From Deltaproteobacteria bacterium (GTDB taxonomy: Bacteria > Desulfobacterota > Binatia > UTPRO1), in NCBI GenBank assembly GCA_016200545.1, contig JACQEO010000041.1, forward strand, positions 1 to 64,000: 64,000 nucleotides of DNA. Direction: 5' to 3'. Under the pieces are notes generated by a model. The model saw only the letters and a list, made by a program, of their open reading frames with translations, was not told the DNA's origin and ran no database searches. Both the position numbers and the translations under genes were made by a program. The first letter of the stretch is position 1, and each line of letters begins with the position of its first letter. Shown one piece after another: positions 56,279 to 64,000 of the stretch.

Positions 56279-59200
56279 CGTGCCATCGGGGGTCGTCGTG
56301 TGGATCGTGCCGGCGTCGATGCTCTGACGCTCTGGTTCGCGGCACCGTCGGGATCGGTAATCGTGCGTTGCTGGACGCTGTTCGCGAGGTTCGCCACGTG
56401 GTGGGTCGTGACCCTCCCGAGGGCGGTCGTACGCGTCACGGTGAAGTCGTTGGCACCGGTCGTCCGCGCGAGCGTCTGGGAGCCGCCGACCGGATCAGCG
56501 TCGGTCAAGAGCCGGCCGTCGGCATCATAGGTGAACGTTGTGGTCTTCCCGCGCGCGTTGGTGAGGCTCTGCAAGAGTCCGTCCGCGCTCGAGGTGAACG
56601 TGCGCGTCTCATTGGCGGGGTTGGTGACGCTGGCGAGAAAGCCGTTGGCGTCGACCGTGAGCTCGGTGCGCTGTCCGAAGGGGCCGACGACCGCTTTCGG
56701 GTTGCCGGAGGCGTCGTGCTCGATCGTGGTCACGTCGTCGGTGCCGCCGGTCTTCTCGGTGATGCTCGTGAGCCGGCCGTCGGTGTCGTAGCCGAACTCG
56801 CGCAGCACCACGCCGGTGAGGGCGAGCAGCGTCCGGCGATGGCGGCCGTCCGGATCGAACACGTAGAGCTCGCTGCCGTCGGGGCTCGCGATCACGATCT
56901 GTTGACCTTCGAATCCGGGAAGCGCTGCGCTCACGCGCACGATCCGACTGTCGTTACCGCCGCGGACCAGGTAGAAGCTGCCGTCGGGTGCGAGGGTGAC
57001 GGCGAGGATGACGGCGAGGTTGGCTTGCGTCGCGGGGATTCCGTCCGCGAGCGGGCTCGGACCGCCGCCTGCCACCGTGACGAGCGTGCCGTCGGTCTTC
57101 AGCAGATCGACCTCCGGGGTGCGCGCGCTCTGGAAGGAGACGGCGATCAGCAATCCCCCGTCGGGCGCCGGCCGGATCGACGCGGGCGTTCCCAGATCGC
57201 CTGAATAGTCGACTACCGTATTGATGATCCCGTCCGGTCCGACGCGGCGCACCCGATGGTTGAAGAAGTCGGCGATGTAGAAGCCGCCGTCCGCCGCCGC
57301 CGACACGGAAGCGCAGTTGAGTTGCGCCGAAGTCGCGGGGCCGCCGTCGCCGATCCCGCCGATGATGCCGGTGCCGGCCACCGTCCGGATGATGCCGTCG
57401 GTCGTGATGCGGCGAATGCGGGTGCCGCCGTCGACGACGTAGATGCTCGCGTCCGGTCCGACGGCGATGCGCTCGACGGTCTGGAACCCGGCTTGTACCG
57501 CCGGACCGCCGTCGCCGCTCGTTCCGAGCGCACCGGTGCCGGCGACGGTCGTGATGACGCCATCGAGGCCGACGCGCCGCAGGCGCCGGTTTCCTTGCTC
57601 GGCGATGTAGATGCTGCCGTCGGCTGCCACCGCCACACCGGTTGGATCGCCGAGCTCGGCGGCGGTCGCGGGTCCGTTGTCGCCGCTGAAGCCTTCGGTG
57701 CCGTTCCCGGCGACCACGCTCTGGGTACCGTCCGGGGCCACGCGCCTGATCGTGTCGCCGTGTGGCAACGCGACGAAGAGTGACCCGTCGGGTCCGGTCG
57801 CGATGTCGAAGAGGACGCTCTGGCCGACGAGGTCGATGGTGCTGAGGAGGCGCGCGAACGAGCCGGCGCGCCGCCGCGAGCCGTTGCCGGCATGGAGCAC
57901 GCGCGCGGTCGGGTCGTAGACGTGATGGACGTCGAGCGACCAACCGCCCAGGCCGATCGTCCGCGCGTCGGTCAACCCTTCGCCGATCGTGGTCGTGAAG
58001 TGATCGGAGAGGTTGATGTGCTGACGGCTCGGATTCACGCTGAGCGTGGTGCCGCCGGTCTGGTTGAAGGCCTCGGGGAACGGTCCGGGCTCCTTGTAGA
58101 CGGCGGGATAGTTGTAGTCGATCGTGACGGCGAGCGTCTGGCCGCCGACGAGCTGACGGCCGTAGGCGTCCATGCGGTCCCACGTGAAGGTGGTCTGCTG
58201 GTTCGGGCCTGCCGGAAAGGTCTGATCGAAGCTACGGCCGGCGACGGCCAGGTGCAGTTGAATCGACGCGAGGGTCGGTGGCACCGACGACCCGCTCAGT
58301 CGGATCGTCCGGGAGGTGCTTTGGGCCGGGACGCGGTCGCTCCGGTAGTCGAGGATGTACGGGGTGCCGATGACCGCGACGGCCTCGCTGAGCACCTGGT
58401 TCTCGCACTCGACGACGCTGCCGCCGTTCTGGCACGGCTTCTGAATCGGATCGTTGGGATCCGGTCCCGCACCATCTTCTGCCGGCGACTCGTCGCCGCT
58501 CGTGTCGATGTTGTTGTTGCCGTCCTGCGGCGAGAAGTGGGTGGTCGGCATGCGCCACAGGCTGGTGCCGGCGGCGTAGGCCGCGCCGAGGCTCTGGCGC
58601 TCCGCCGTCGTGATGCCGAGCCCGTTGTCCGCGACGTCGTCGCCGTCGGTGTCGACGTCGGCCACGCCGCCGTTCACGACGACGATCTTCACGATCCGTC
58701 CGTTCGGCTCTGCCACCCAGACCGCCCGCCGACGATCGAAGAATCCGAGGGGCACCGCGAGACCGATCGGAAAACCGAGGAAGTTCTCGGCGTAGGCGAT
58801 CACCGGTTGGCTGAACGCGACCGAGTCGGCGCCGGCGGCGATCGCCTCGTCGGCCGAGAGCTCGCTGCAGTAGGTGTAGCCGCTGAGCGGTGGCAATGCT
58901 GCGGGCATCGCCGCCGGCCCGCTTCCGCCGACCGTGAACTCCGTAGAGCGGATGTGGAGCGTGCTCGCGGGTTGTGTGCTGCCGTCGGCGAATACGAGAC
59001 TTGCGGTCGTGCCGGCGGGGAAGAGGAGGAGGGTGTGACGGGTGCCGTCGCCGTCGTTCTGCGTCGACGACGTGGCAGTTTGGAAGGGCGCGTTGACGCC
59101 GAACGTGATGGCCGTCACCAGCGGATCGAGCGCCATCATCACGACGTCCGGCGCGATGACGAACTCCTGCCAGGGGATGTCGAGCTGGCGAGCGACCGAG

Positions 59201-60201
59201 ATCAGGCCGACCTTCTGGTACTCGATGGTGAGCGGCCCGCCGCCGTTCACGGCGATGTCGAACGCGCCGTCGAGGCGCGTGAGCGTCTGCCCGAATTCGG
59301 GGTGGCCCCAGACGCTGATCGTGACGCCCGCGATCGGATCGCCGTTCGTGGCGCCGACCTTGCCGCGGATCACCGCCGCCCGCTTGGGCTCGATCGTGTC
59401 CGGCAGGACGCCCGTCTGGATGGGATCGGCGCCGGTGTAGAGGAAGCTCGTCGTGAGCGCGGGAATGCTGACCACGCCGCGACCGACCGGTGGGGCCACG
59501 ATCGACGGATCGGGAGGAATTGCGGCGGTCGCCACCACCGTCGGAGTCGCCGTGTGGAAGTTTGTCGGACTCGGGGTCGGGGTGCCTGCACCGCTCGACG
59601 GCGTCGGGGTCGGCTCCGGGCCGAGCGACGGCACGCAGAGCTCGTTTTCCTTCACGGTAGCGATCGTCAACGGTCCGAACTGATTATTCGTCTGCAGGGC
59701 GTGTTGCGGGACGTGCTTCAGCTGACCCTTCGCCGCTTTCACGCTGTAGCAGTCGAGCTCGCCACGCGGCTTCTTGACGCCCTCGGATTCTTTGTCGACC
59801 GGGAGGCAGAGATGCTTGAGCGCCCGCACGTCGAGGGTCCTTACAGCGTTGGTGAAGGGGTCGGTGACCGTCACCTGCAGTTTCTTTGGCAGCTTCGGAG
59901 CGCTCTTGGAGCGACGAACGAGGTAGCATTTGTAGTGATCGACCTCGTTCGAGGGATCCAGGAGCGGTGGGGATATCTGCGGATCCTCGCTGGTCGGCAC
60001 CAGCAGGAGATCGGGCTTCGTCGTGTCGACGAACGTCACCTCGAGATGGTTGCTGAGCGGCCGCTGCAGATGCTTCACGTGCTTCGGCGATCCCTTCACC
60101 GCCTTGATCTTGTACCCGCGCAGGTGGGTGATCGCGTCGACGACGACGTCACCGTCCAGGGCGACCGGCACGAAGAAGTCGCCGGCGGCCTTCGCGTCAA
60201 G
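56221..60201 (-). CDS. Rhs protein, N-terminal part with NHL propeller and Rhs start
   Basis: The frame reads, in order: a DHYKCYLVRRSK type repeat region with LKHLCLPVDKESEG and NQFGPLTIATVKENELCVP (about the first 190 residues); a linker PTPTPSSGAGTPTPSPT; a carboxypeptidase-regulatory-like beta domain (IAGVTISVWGHPEFGQTL); unknown beta domains; five to six NHL blades (GPDGSLFVALPHGDTIRRVA, VAADGSIYIAEQGNRRLRRV); then the first YD repeats. The teneurin-like order, propeller before YD cage, is notable. The signal peptide lies upstream in another frame (60096-60401). One-base steps near 60201-60207 and 56318-56330 break an otherwise single open frame. Confidence 0.85.
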   Translation of the reverse strand, partial: LDAKAAGDFFVPVALDGDVVVDAITHLRGYKIKAVKGSPKHVKHLQRPLSNHLEVTFVDTTKPDLLLVPTSEDPQISPPLLDPSNEVDHYKCYLVRRSKSAPKLPKKLQVTVTDPFTNAVRTLDVRALKHLCLPVDKESEGVKKPRGELDCYSVKAAKGQLKHVPQHALQTNNQFGPLTIATVKENELCVPSLGPEPTPTPSSGAGTPTPSPTNFHTATPTVVATAAIPPDPSIVAPPVGRGVVSIPALTTSFLYTGADPIQTGVLPDTIEPKRAAVIRGKVGATNGDPIAGVTISVWGHPEFGQTLTRLDGAFDIAVNGGGPLTIEYQKVGLISVARQLDIPWQEFVIAPDVVMMALDPLVTAITFGVNAPFQTATSSTQNDGDGTRHTLLLFPAGTTASLVFADGSTQPASTLHIRSTEFTVGGSGPAAMPAALPPLSGYTYCSELSADEAIAAGADSVAFSQPVIAYAENFLGFPIGLAVPLGFFDRRRAVWVAEPNGRIVKIVVVNGGVADVDTDGDDVADNGLGITTAERQSLGAAYAAGTSLWRMPTTHFSPQDGNNNIDTSGDESPAEDGAGPDPNDPIQKPCQNGGSVVECENQVLSEAVAVIGTPYILDYRSDRVPAQSTSRTIRLSGSSVPPTLASIQLHLAVAGRSFDQTFPAGPNQQTTFTWDRMDAYGRQLVGGQTLAVTIDYNYPAVYKEPGPFPEAFNQTGGTTLSVNPSRQHINLSDHFTTTIGEGLTDARTIGLGGWSLDVHHVYDPTARVLHAGNGSRRRAGSFARLLSTIDLVGQSVLFDIATGPDGSLFVALPHGDTIRRVAPDGTQSVVAGNGTEGFSGDNGPATAAELGDPTGVAVAADGSIYIAEQGNRRLRRVGLDGVITTVAGTGALGTSGDGGPAVQAGFQTVERIAVGPDASIYVVDGGTRIRRITTDGIIRTVAGTGIIGGIGDGGPATSAQLNCASVSAAADGGFYIADFFNHRVRRVGPDGIINTVVDYSGDLGTPASIRPAPDGGLLIAVSFQSARTPEVDLLKTDGTLVTVAGGGPSPLADGIPATQANLAVILAVTLAPDGSFYLVRGGNDSRIVRVSAALPGFEGQQIVIASPDGSELYVFDPDGRHRRTLLALTGVVLREFGYDTDGRLTSITEKTGGTDDVTTIEHDASGNPKAVVGPFGQRTELTVDANGFLASVTNPANETRTFTSSADGLLQSLTNARGKTTTFTYDADGRLLTDADPVGGSQTLARTTGANDFTVTRTTALGRVTTHHVANLANSVQQRTITDPDGAANQSVRASTPARSTRRPPMARCRTRRLAPTHASACRRRS

Positions 60202-60401
60202 CTCAGATCCTCGAAGTCGTCCTCGAGATGGATGCCGTCGATCGGCGTGAACTTCGTCGCGGCCTTCGGCGTCTTGGCCTTGTACGAGAGTAAATGGTCG
60301 GCGGGCGCGCCGGGCGGGCTGATCGCCTGCGCGGTCATCATTGCGAAGAGTGCCGTGGCGAGAGCGACGAGAAAGGTGAGGCGAAGCGTGGGTGACGACA
60401 T
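60096..60401 (-). CDS. Signal peptide and first domain of the Rhs protein
   Basis: Starts MSSPTLRLTFLVALATALFA, a Sec signal peptide (cleavage about after MTAQA), then SPPGAPADHLLSYKAKTPKA and FTPIDGIHLEDDFEDL. After EDL the frame reads out of family, while the next frame continues ELDAKAAGDFFVPVALDGDV, so a single base is missing at about 60201-60207. It is the true N-terminus of the secreted Rhs protein. GGAGGAG lies 7 bases before the ATG, a strong initiation site. Confidence 0.75.
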   Translation of the reverse strand: MSSPTLRLTFLVALATALFAMMTAQAISPPGAPADHLLSYKAKTPKAATKFTPIDGIHLEDDFEDLSLTRRPPATSSCRSPWTVTSSSTRSPTCAGTRSRR

Positions 60402-60601
60402 GGGTGCTCCTCCCCGTGAGCAGACGACGAAGGGCGTTTAGCGTACTCGCTGCCTGTTGCATACCGCGCTAGCGAACGGCTGCGGAGGAGAATGATCGCT
60501 GCCGATGCCGGCGAAGCTCATTGCGTCACTCCGGACGGCGAGAACGCAAACCTCCTGCAAACCCTCTACGAAAAGTAGACTGAAGTATCCGGAATTTAGA
60601 G

Positions 60602-60673
60602 TGATCCCAGGGGGAATCGAACCCCCGTTTGCGACGTGAGAGGCCGCCGTCCTAACCGCTAGACGATGGGACC
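60602..60673 (-). tRNA. tRNA-Glu (CTC)
   Basis: Seven-pair acceptor stem GGTCCCA/TGGGATC, D arm with GTCTAGCGGTTAGGAC, anticodon stem GCGGC/GTCGC around loop CTCTCAC (anticodon CTC), T arm GGGGG TTCGATT CCCCC. Discriminator A; CCA is not encoded. It lies 59 bp from tRNA-Gln on the same strand. Confidence 0.93.
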
Positions 60674-60732
60674 AAGGACCCGGATCGTGGCGGGGCGCCT
60701 CGCGGCGCCTCGCCCTTGTCGCCGCGTGGGAG

Positions 60733-60805
60733 CTGAGGAGGCAGGACTCGAACCTGCAATAACCTGATCCAGAGTCAGGTGGCTTACCAATTTGCCCACT
60801 CCTCA
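60733..60805 (-). tRNA. tRNA-Gln (CTG)
   Basis: Acceptor TGAGGAG/CTCCTCA, anticodon stem CCTGA/TCAGG around loop CTCTGGA (anticodon CTG), T arm GCAGG TTCGAGT CCTGC. Discriminator G; CCA is not encoded. All stems pair. Confidence 0.93.
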
Positions 60806-60937
60806 ACGCGGCTCCCGCCGACCGAAATCGCCGGGAACGACAGCGACGAAGTGTACCGATCCAGACCCGGCCGGTCAAGAAAACGGGCGAGCCGTACACG
60901 CAGCGCGACGGCGCGGCGACGTGGTAAGGAGTAGCCG

Positions 60938-61369
60938 ATGGAATTGAATCCGTGGATGGCGAGCCTCGTCCGTGCCATGAGCCGCTTGCACAACGGTCTC
61001 TACCGCACCCTTGGCGGCGCGGGCTTCATGAACCGCAACACGCTCATCCTCACGACGAGCGGCCGCAAGACTGGGCGCGAGTCGTCGACGCCGCTGCTCT
61101 ACGTCGAGGACGGCGGACGCCTCTACATCGTCGGATCGTTCGACGGCAGCGACACGCCGCCGGGCTGGTATCGGAATCTCGTCGCGCATCCCGAGGTGAA
61201 GGTGGAGCTGGCGGGCGCAACGCGCCGCTACCGGGCGCGCACGCTCGGCGCCGACGAGGCGAGGCCGATCTGGCCGAAGCTGCTCGCGATCTACCCGGCT
61301 TACGAGAGCTACCAAAAGAAGACGACGCGCGTGATTCCGGTGATCGAGCTGGCGCCGCTCGCCACTTGA
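60938..61369 (+). CDS. Deazaflavin (F420)-dependent nitroreductase-family protein
   Basis: A 143-residue protein of the Ddn/PF04075 split-barrel family. ILTTSGRKTGRESSTPLLYV, GSFDGSDTPPGWYRNLVAHP and EVKVELAGATRRYRAR are the family's F420-binding and core segments (GRKSGxxRxxPL, WxxNLxAxP). Members reduce quinones or other acceptors with reduced F420; some use flavins. AAGGAG precedes the ATG. Its stop overlaps the start of the next gene (TGATG). It suggests that the organism makes or uses F420. Confidence 0.9.
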   Translation: MELNPWMASLVRAMSRLHNGLYRTLGGAGFMNRNTLILTTSGRKTGRESSTPLLYVEDGGRLYIVGSFDGSDTPPGWYRNLVAHPEVKVELAGATRRYRARTLGADEARPIWPKLLAIYPAYESYQKKTTRVIPVIELAPLAT

Positions 61370-62355
61370 TGGCCGGTGTGCGAGCGGCGCTCGCCGTCGT
61401 CGCGCTGACGGTCACGATCGGCCTTCCTCGGTTCGCGGCGCGTACCCCCGATTCGTACGGCTACGTGCAGCTCGCCCGCTACCTCCGCGGCGAGGTCGGG
61501 CGGGAGGAGCTGGTGACACCGTACGCGTACCGCGTGCTGACGCCGTTCATCGCCGCGCATCTGCCGTGGCGCGATCCGAGTCTGAGCCTCGCGCTGATAA
61601 ACGTGCTCTGCACGATCGCCGCGTACCTGCTGTTCATGCGCTACCTGCGCCGGCTCCTTCCTTCACGCGCCGCCGTCAATCTGGGGATGCTGATCGCCGT
61701 CGTGTCGTTCCCGACGTTTGCGTACTCCTCCGAGGTTCTGACCGATCCCGCCGGGTTCCTCGCGCTGATCGCCGCGAGCTCTCTCCTGCTCGAAGAGCGG
61801 CCGTACGCCTTCTCCGCGACGGTGTCTCTCGGCATTCTCGCGCGCGACTCCGTGGTCGTCATGGTCGCGGTCTTCCTCCTCTACCAAGCGCTGCGCGAGC
61901 GCCGAATGCGCGGGCCGTGGCCATGGATCACGTCTCTCGTCGTTGCCCTGCCCCCGCTCGTCACCTTGCTCGCGGTACGAAGGTACTTTTCGGACTTGCC
62001 GAACGTCACGGGGATGCCGTCCTTGCACCAGGTATGGTCGAACCTGCGAAACCCGCTTCGGTGCGCGAGCGTGCTGCTCACGGTCGGACCGCCGGGGCTG
62101 CTGTTGGTTGCCGGCTGGCGTCAGAGAGGCCGCGCGGCCTTCGCCGTGCTGCCGCGCCGCGAGCTCGGACTGCTCGCGGCCCTGACGGCGGTCGGTGTGC
62201 TCTTCGGCCTCTACAGCGTCGTCGCGTTCGTGATGAGCGGACGCTACGTTTGGCTGACCTACCCGGGGCTGATCCCGCTCGCCGTCGTCGCAGGCAGGGA
62301 CACGTTCGTGGCGCGACGGCTCACGACGGCCGCGAACACGCTGTTCGGACCGTGA
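61369..62355 (+). CDS. Polytopic membrane protein, GT-C-like
   Basis: A 328-residue integral membrane protein with about eight helices, starting at the ATG that overlaps the previous stop. ARTPDSYGYVQLARYLRGEV after helix 1 resembles the acidic loop of GT-C glycosyltransferases, and ASEVLTDPAGFLAL-type EVLTDP is like motifs in family 39/87 proteins. Assignment is tentative. The last 35 bp overlap the tail of the opposing glycosyltransferase gene. It may add sugars to lipid-linked or surface polymers with its neighbours. Confidence 0.65.
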   Translation: MAGVRAALAVVALTVTIGLPRFAARTPDSYGYVQLARYLRGEVGREELVTPYAYRVLTPFIAAHLPWRDPSLSLALINVLCTIAAYLLFMRYLRRLLPSRAAVNLGMLIAVVSFPTFAYSSEVLTDPAGFLALIAASSLLLEERPYAFSATVSLGILARDSVVVMVAVFLLYQALRERRMRGPWPWITSLVVALPPLVTLLAVRRYFSDLPNVTGMPSLHQVWSNLRNPLRCASVLLTVGPPGLLLVAGWRQRGRAAFAVLPRRELGLLAALTAVGVLFGLYSVVAFVMSGRYVWLTYPGLIPLAVVAGRDTFVARRLTTAANTLFGP

Positions 62356-63541
62356 CGGGGACATCAGCTGCCACCTCGGCGCACGCGGCGAGCACCTGAT
62401 CGACCCACGCCGACCAGGTCGCGCGCGCGGCGACGCTGCGGCCGGCGCCGACGAGCGTGCGGCGACGCTCCGGATCGCTGAGAACCGCGTGCAGCGCCGC
62501 GGCGAAGTGCGCCGGCTCGTCGGGTGGCACGAGCTCGGCGGCATCGCCGCACACCTCGATGAGCGCGGGCAGCCGCGACGCCACCACCGGGCAGCCGACG
62601 GCCATCGCCTCGAGTGCGACGAGCGAGCTACCCTCGGCGCGCGTCGGATGCGCGAGCACGTCCGCGGCTCGGTAGTACCGGACGAGATCCTCGACATCGA
62701 CCTCGCCGGCATAGCTGACGGCGGACGCGAGGCCGCGCACCGCGAGCGTGCGGCGGACCTCGGGAGTCACCTCGCGTCCGACGCAGACGAGGCGTGCGTC
62801 GGGAATCCGCTCACGCAGGCTCGTGAAAGCCGTGAGCAGGAACGCCTCGTTCTTCCGCGGCTCGCGTGCCGCGACGTTGAGGACGATCGGTACCCCAGGT
62901 TCGAGCGCCAAGGCGCGGCGCGCCGCGGCCCGATCGCCGGGCCGAAAGATACGGTGGTCGACACCGGGCTCCGCCACGCGCACCCGCTCGGGGGCGATGC
63001 CGAGATCGTCGATCAGGTGCGCGCGTGTCGCGCGCGAGACGGCGAGCAGCAGGCTTGCGTGCCGGATTGCCGGTCCCTTCAGCATGCGACTCAAAGCAAC
63101 CCGTAGATGGCCGATCATCGTGCCCCAGCCTCCGACCAGGGGAGGAGGGACCAGCGAATGGAGATCGTGGACGACGACGACGCGCGGTCCGGGTCCGCCG
63201 AACCACCCGACGTGCGCGTTGGCTTGGTCGAGCACCAGACGCACGCCCGGTCCACGCGCCCGTGCCGCCCGCATGGGGTAGAGAAGGTAGCGTACGGCGC
63301 CGAGGCTCCACACGCGGGCGGTCATCGTGCCGCGTCGGCGCCCGGGCAGTCGACAGGTGATGCGACGTGAGGCGACGCCGTGCTCGGCGAGCCCGGCCGC
63401 GAGCGCCGCCGCGTACGCCCGCATGCTGTACGGCGTGCCGTTCTCGATGCCGGCGATCACCCAGAGTGGGTGCGGCTCGGGGCTGCGCATCCACGCACCG
63501 CCATCGGTGCGCTCGGCATGCGGGCGAGGCATCGTCATCAT
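62321..63541 (-). CDS. Family 4 glycosyltransferase
   Basis: A 406-residue GT-B enzyme. The N-terminal half has PHPLWVIAGIENGTPYSMRA, VVHDLHSLVPPPLV and LLLAVSRATRAHLIDDLGI. The C-terminal half has RVAEPGVDHRIFRPG, PIVLNVAAREPRKN and RAEGSSLVALEAMAVGCPVV (the E-x7-E motif). It probably transfers a hexose to a surface polysaccharide or lipopolysaccharide. The ATG at 63541 overlaps the kinase stop (ATGA); a later ATG at 63490 is possible. No signal or membrane segment. Confidence 0.92.
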   Translation of the reverse strand: MMTMPRPHAERTDGGAWMRSPEPHPLWVIAGIENGTPYSMRAYAAALAAGLAEHGVASRRITCRLPGRRRGTMTARVWSLGAVRYLLYPMRAARARGPGVRLVLDQANAHVGWFGGPGPRVVVVHDLHSLVPPPLVGGWGTMIGHLRVALSRMLKGPAIRHASLLLAVSRATRAHLIDDLGIAPERVRVAEPGVDHRIFRPGDRAAARRALALEPGVPIVLNVAAREPRKNEAFLLTAFTSLRERIPDARLVCVGREVTPEVRRTLAVRGLASAVSYAGEVDVEDLVRYYRAADVLAHPTRAEGSSLVALEAMAVGCPVVASRLPALIEVCGDAAELVPPDEPAHFAAALHAVLSDPERRRTLVGAGRSVAARATWSAWVDQVLAACAEVAADVPVTVRTACSRPS

Positions 63542-64000
63542 TGCACCAACCCCAGAGCGGTGCAGAGGCGCCGCAGGCGTTGTAGGAATCGCATCCCCCG
63601 TGACGAGCGTAGTAGGCGCGGGACGCGCGCCGGCATCGCCACGGTCGTCGCCGCCGCATACGCTCTCCGCATTGCGAGCAGCTCCACGTCGTCGGCGAAC
63701 GGCTCGAGCTTGAAGAGCAGCGTCGCGCAATCGAGCCAGCGCGCGATCCGATGCTTCCATCCGGGTGCGCCCGCCACCACGACGAGATTGTCGAGGTCGA
63801 CGAGCGAGAAACCGCGGCCACGCTCCCAGAAGAGATTGCTGGGCGCGAGATCGAGGTGGAACACGCCGTGTTCGTGGAGGCGGACGACGAGCGCCACGAG
63901 CTCCGCGAGCACTGATGCGCGCTGCTCGCGGGTGAGGACGCCCGCCGCGAGCAGCTCGCGCACCGGTCGGCGGTCCTGCACCGCGTCGGTAATCACGCAC
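63538..64000 (-). CDS. Lipopolysaccharide kinase-like protein (partial)
   Basis: The last 154 codons of a small kinase whose start lies beyond the window. VITDAVQDRRPVREL, then LHEHGVFHLDLAPSNLFWER, is the catalytic loop (H-x-D-L-x3-N) and LVDLDN the metal-binding D-x-D of the WaaP/KdkA/Rio-like fold. It would phosphorylate a heptose or Kdo in lipopolysaccharide core, by family analogy. It is coupled to the glycosyltransferase by an ATGA overlap. Confidence 0.75.
   Translation of the reverse strand, partial: CVITDAVQDRRPVRELLAAGVLTREQRASVLAELVALVVRLHEHGVFHLDLAPSNLFWERGRGFSLVDLDNLVVVAGAPGWKHRIARWLDCATLLFKLEPFADDVELLAMRRAYAAATTVAMPARVPRLLRSSRGMRFLQRLRRLCTALGLVQ

Noticed and set aside
57892..60441. 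849-codon plus-strand open frame
   Set aside because: Antisense of the Rhs gene; the minus strand carries the NHL blades and signal peptide.

Overview
The window is about 64 kb of high-GC bacterial chromosome with mixed gene directions and two tRNA genes (Glu-CTC and Gln-CTG, minus strand, near 60.7 kb). I see no rRNA, CRISPR array or phage structural genes. OpgG/OpgH, an RND pump with TolC-like lipoprotein, a TonB-dependent receptor and lipopolysaccharide-type glycosyltransferase/kinase genes indicate a Gram-negative (diderm) cell. A Ddn-like F420-type nitroreductase, a P450/thiolase/aldehyde dehydrogenase operon, and a large Rhs protein whose secreted N-terminus carries DHYKCY...LCxPVDK repeats followed by a Pro/Thr linker recall uncultivated high-GC soil lineages such as Candidatus Binatota or relatives of the old Deltaproteobacteria. 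That placement is an inference from memory.

Layout. 0-1.2 kb: an intact IS5-type insertion with 14-bp inverted ends and a CTAG target duplication. 1.2-6.6 kb: a glutathione S-transferase and the opgGH operon for periplasmic glucans. 6.7-7.3 kb: a Phd/PIN toxin-antitoxin pair with a palindromic operator. 7.3-11.2 kb: a thiolase-aldehyde dehydrogenase-P450 operon. 11.8-19.3 kb: a two-component system divergent from a three-gene heavy-metal-type RND efflux operon. 20-28.7 kb: an accessory zone packed with toxin-antitoxin modules in every state (intact, truncated, frameshifted, fused), plus a class III cyclase-TolB-TPR protein, an acetyltransferase and an unusual HTH-HATPase-STAS-like protein with an inverted-repeat cluster at its start. 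28.8-36.4 kb: what looks like one giant gene (zinc ribbons, class III cyclase, AAA ATPase, TPR, then about ten NTF2/SnoaL-like units), now broken by two frameshifts and one in-frame stop. 36.8-41.4 kb: TonB receptor, ABC-type binding protein and sensor kinase in one operon. 41.4-53.3 kb: many small genes, including a cysteine-rich repeat lipoprotein, a persulfide dioxygenase-rhodanese fusion, exporters, acetyltransferase, methyltransferase, HIT protein and a TumE/TumA-type toxin-antitoxin pair. 53.7-60.4 kb: a giant NHL-Rhs protein with two apparent frameshifts. 60.9-64 kb: Ddn-like enzyme, a polytopic membrane protein, a family-4 glycosyltransferase and the end of a small sugar-kinase-like gene running off the window.

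How it fits together. The clear functional units are opgGH, the RND pump with its regulators, the thiolase/ALDH/P450 catabolic operon, the receptor/binding protein/kinase sensory unit, and a surface-polysaccharide locus at the right edge. The accessory stretch between 20 and 37 kb combines toxin-antitoxin modules, gene fragments, tandem duplication and broken reading frames, the signature of a region under turnover. Several single-base frame breaks (HigB-HigA, cyclase-NTF2 gene, TonB receptor signal peptide, Rhs gene) could be genuine decay or consensus errors. Only read-level data can decide which.
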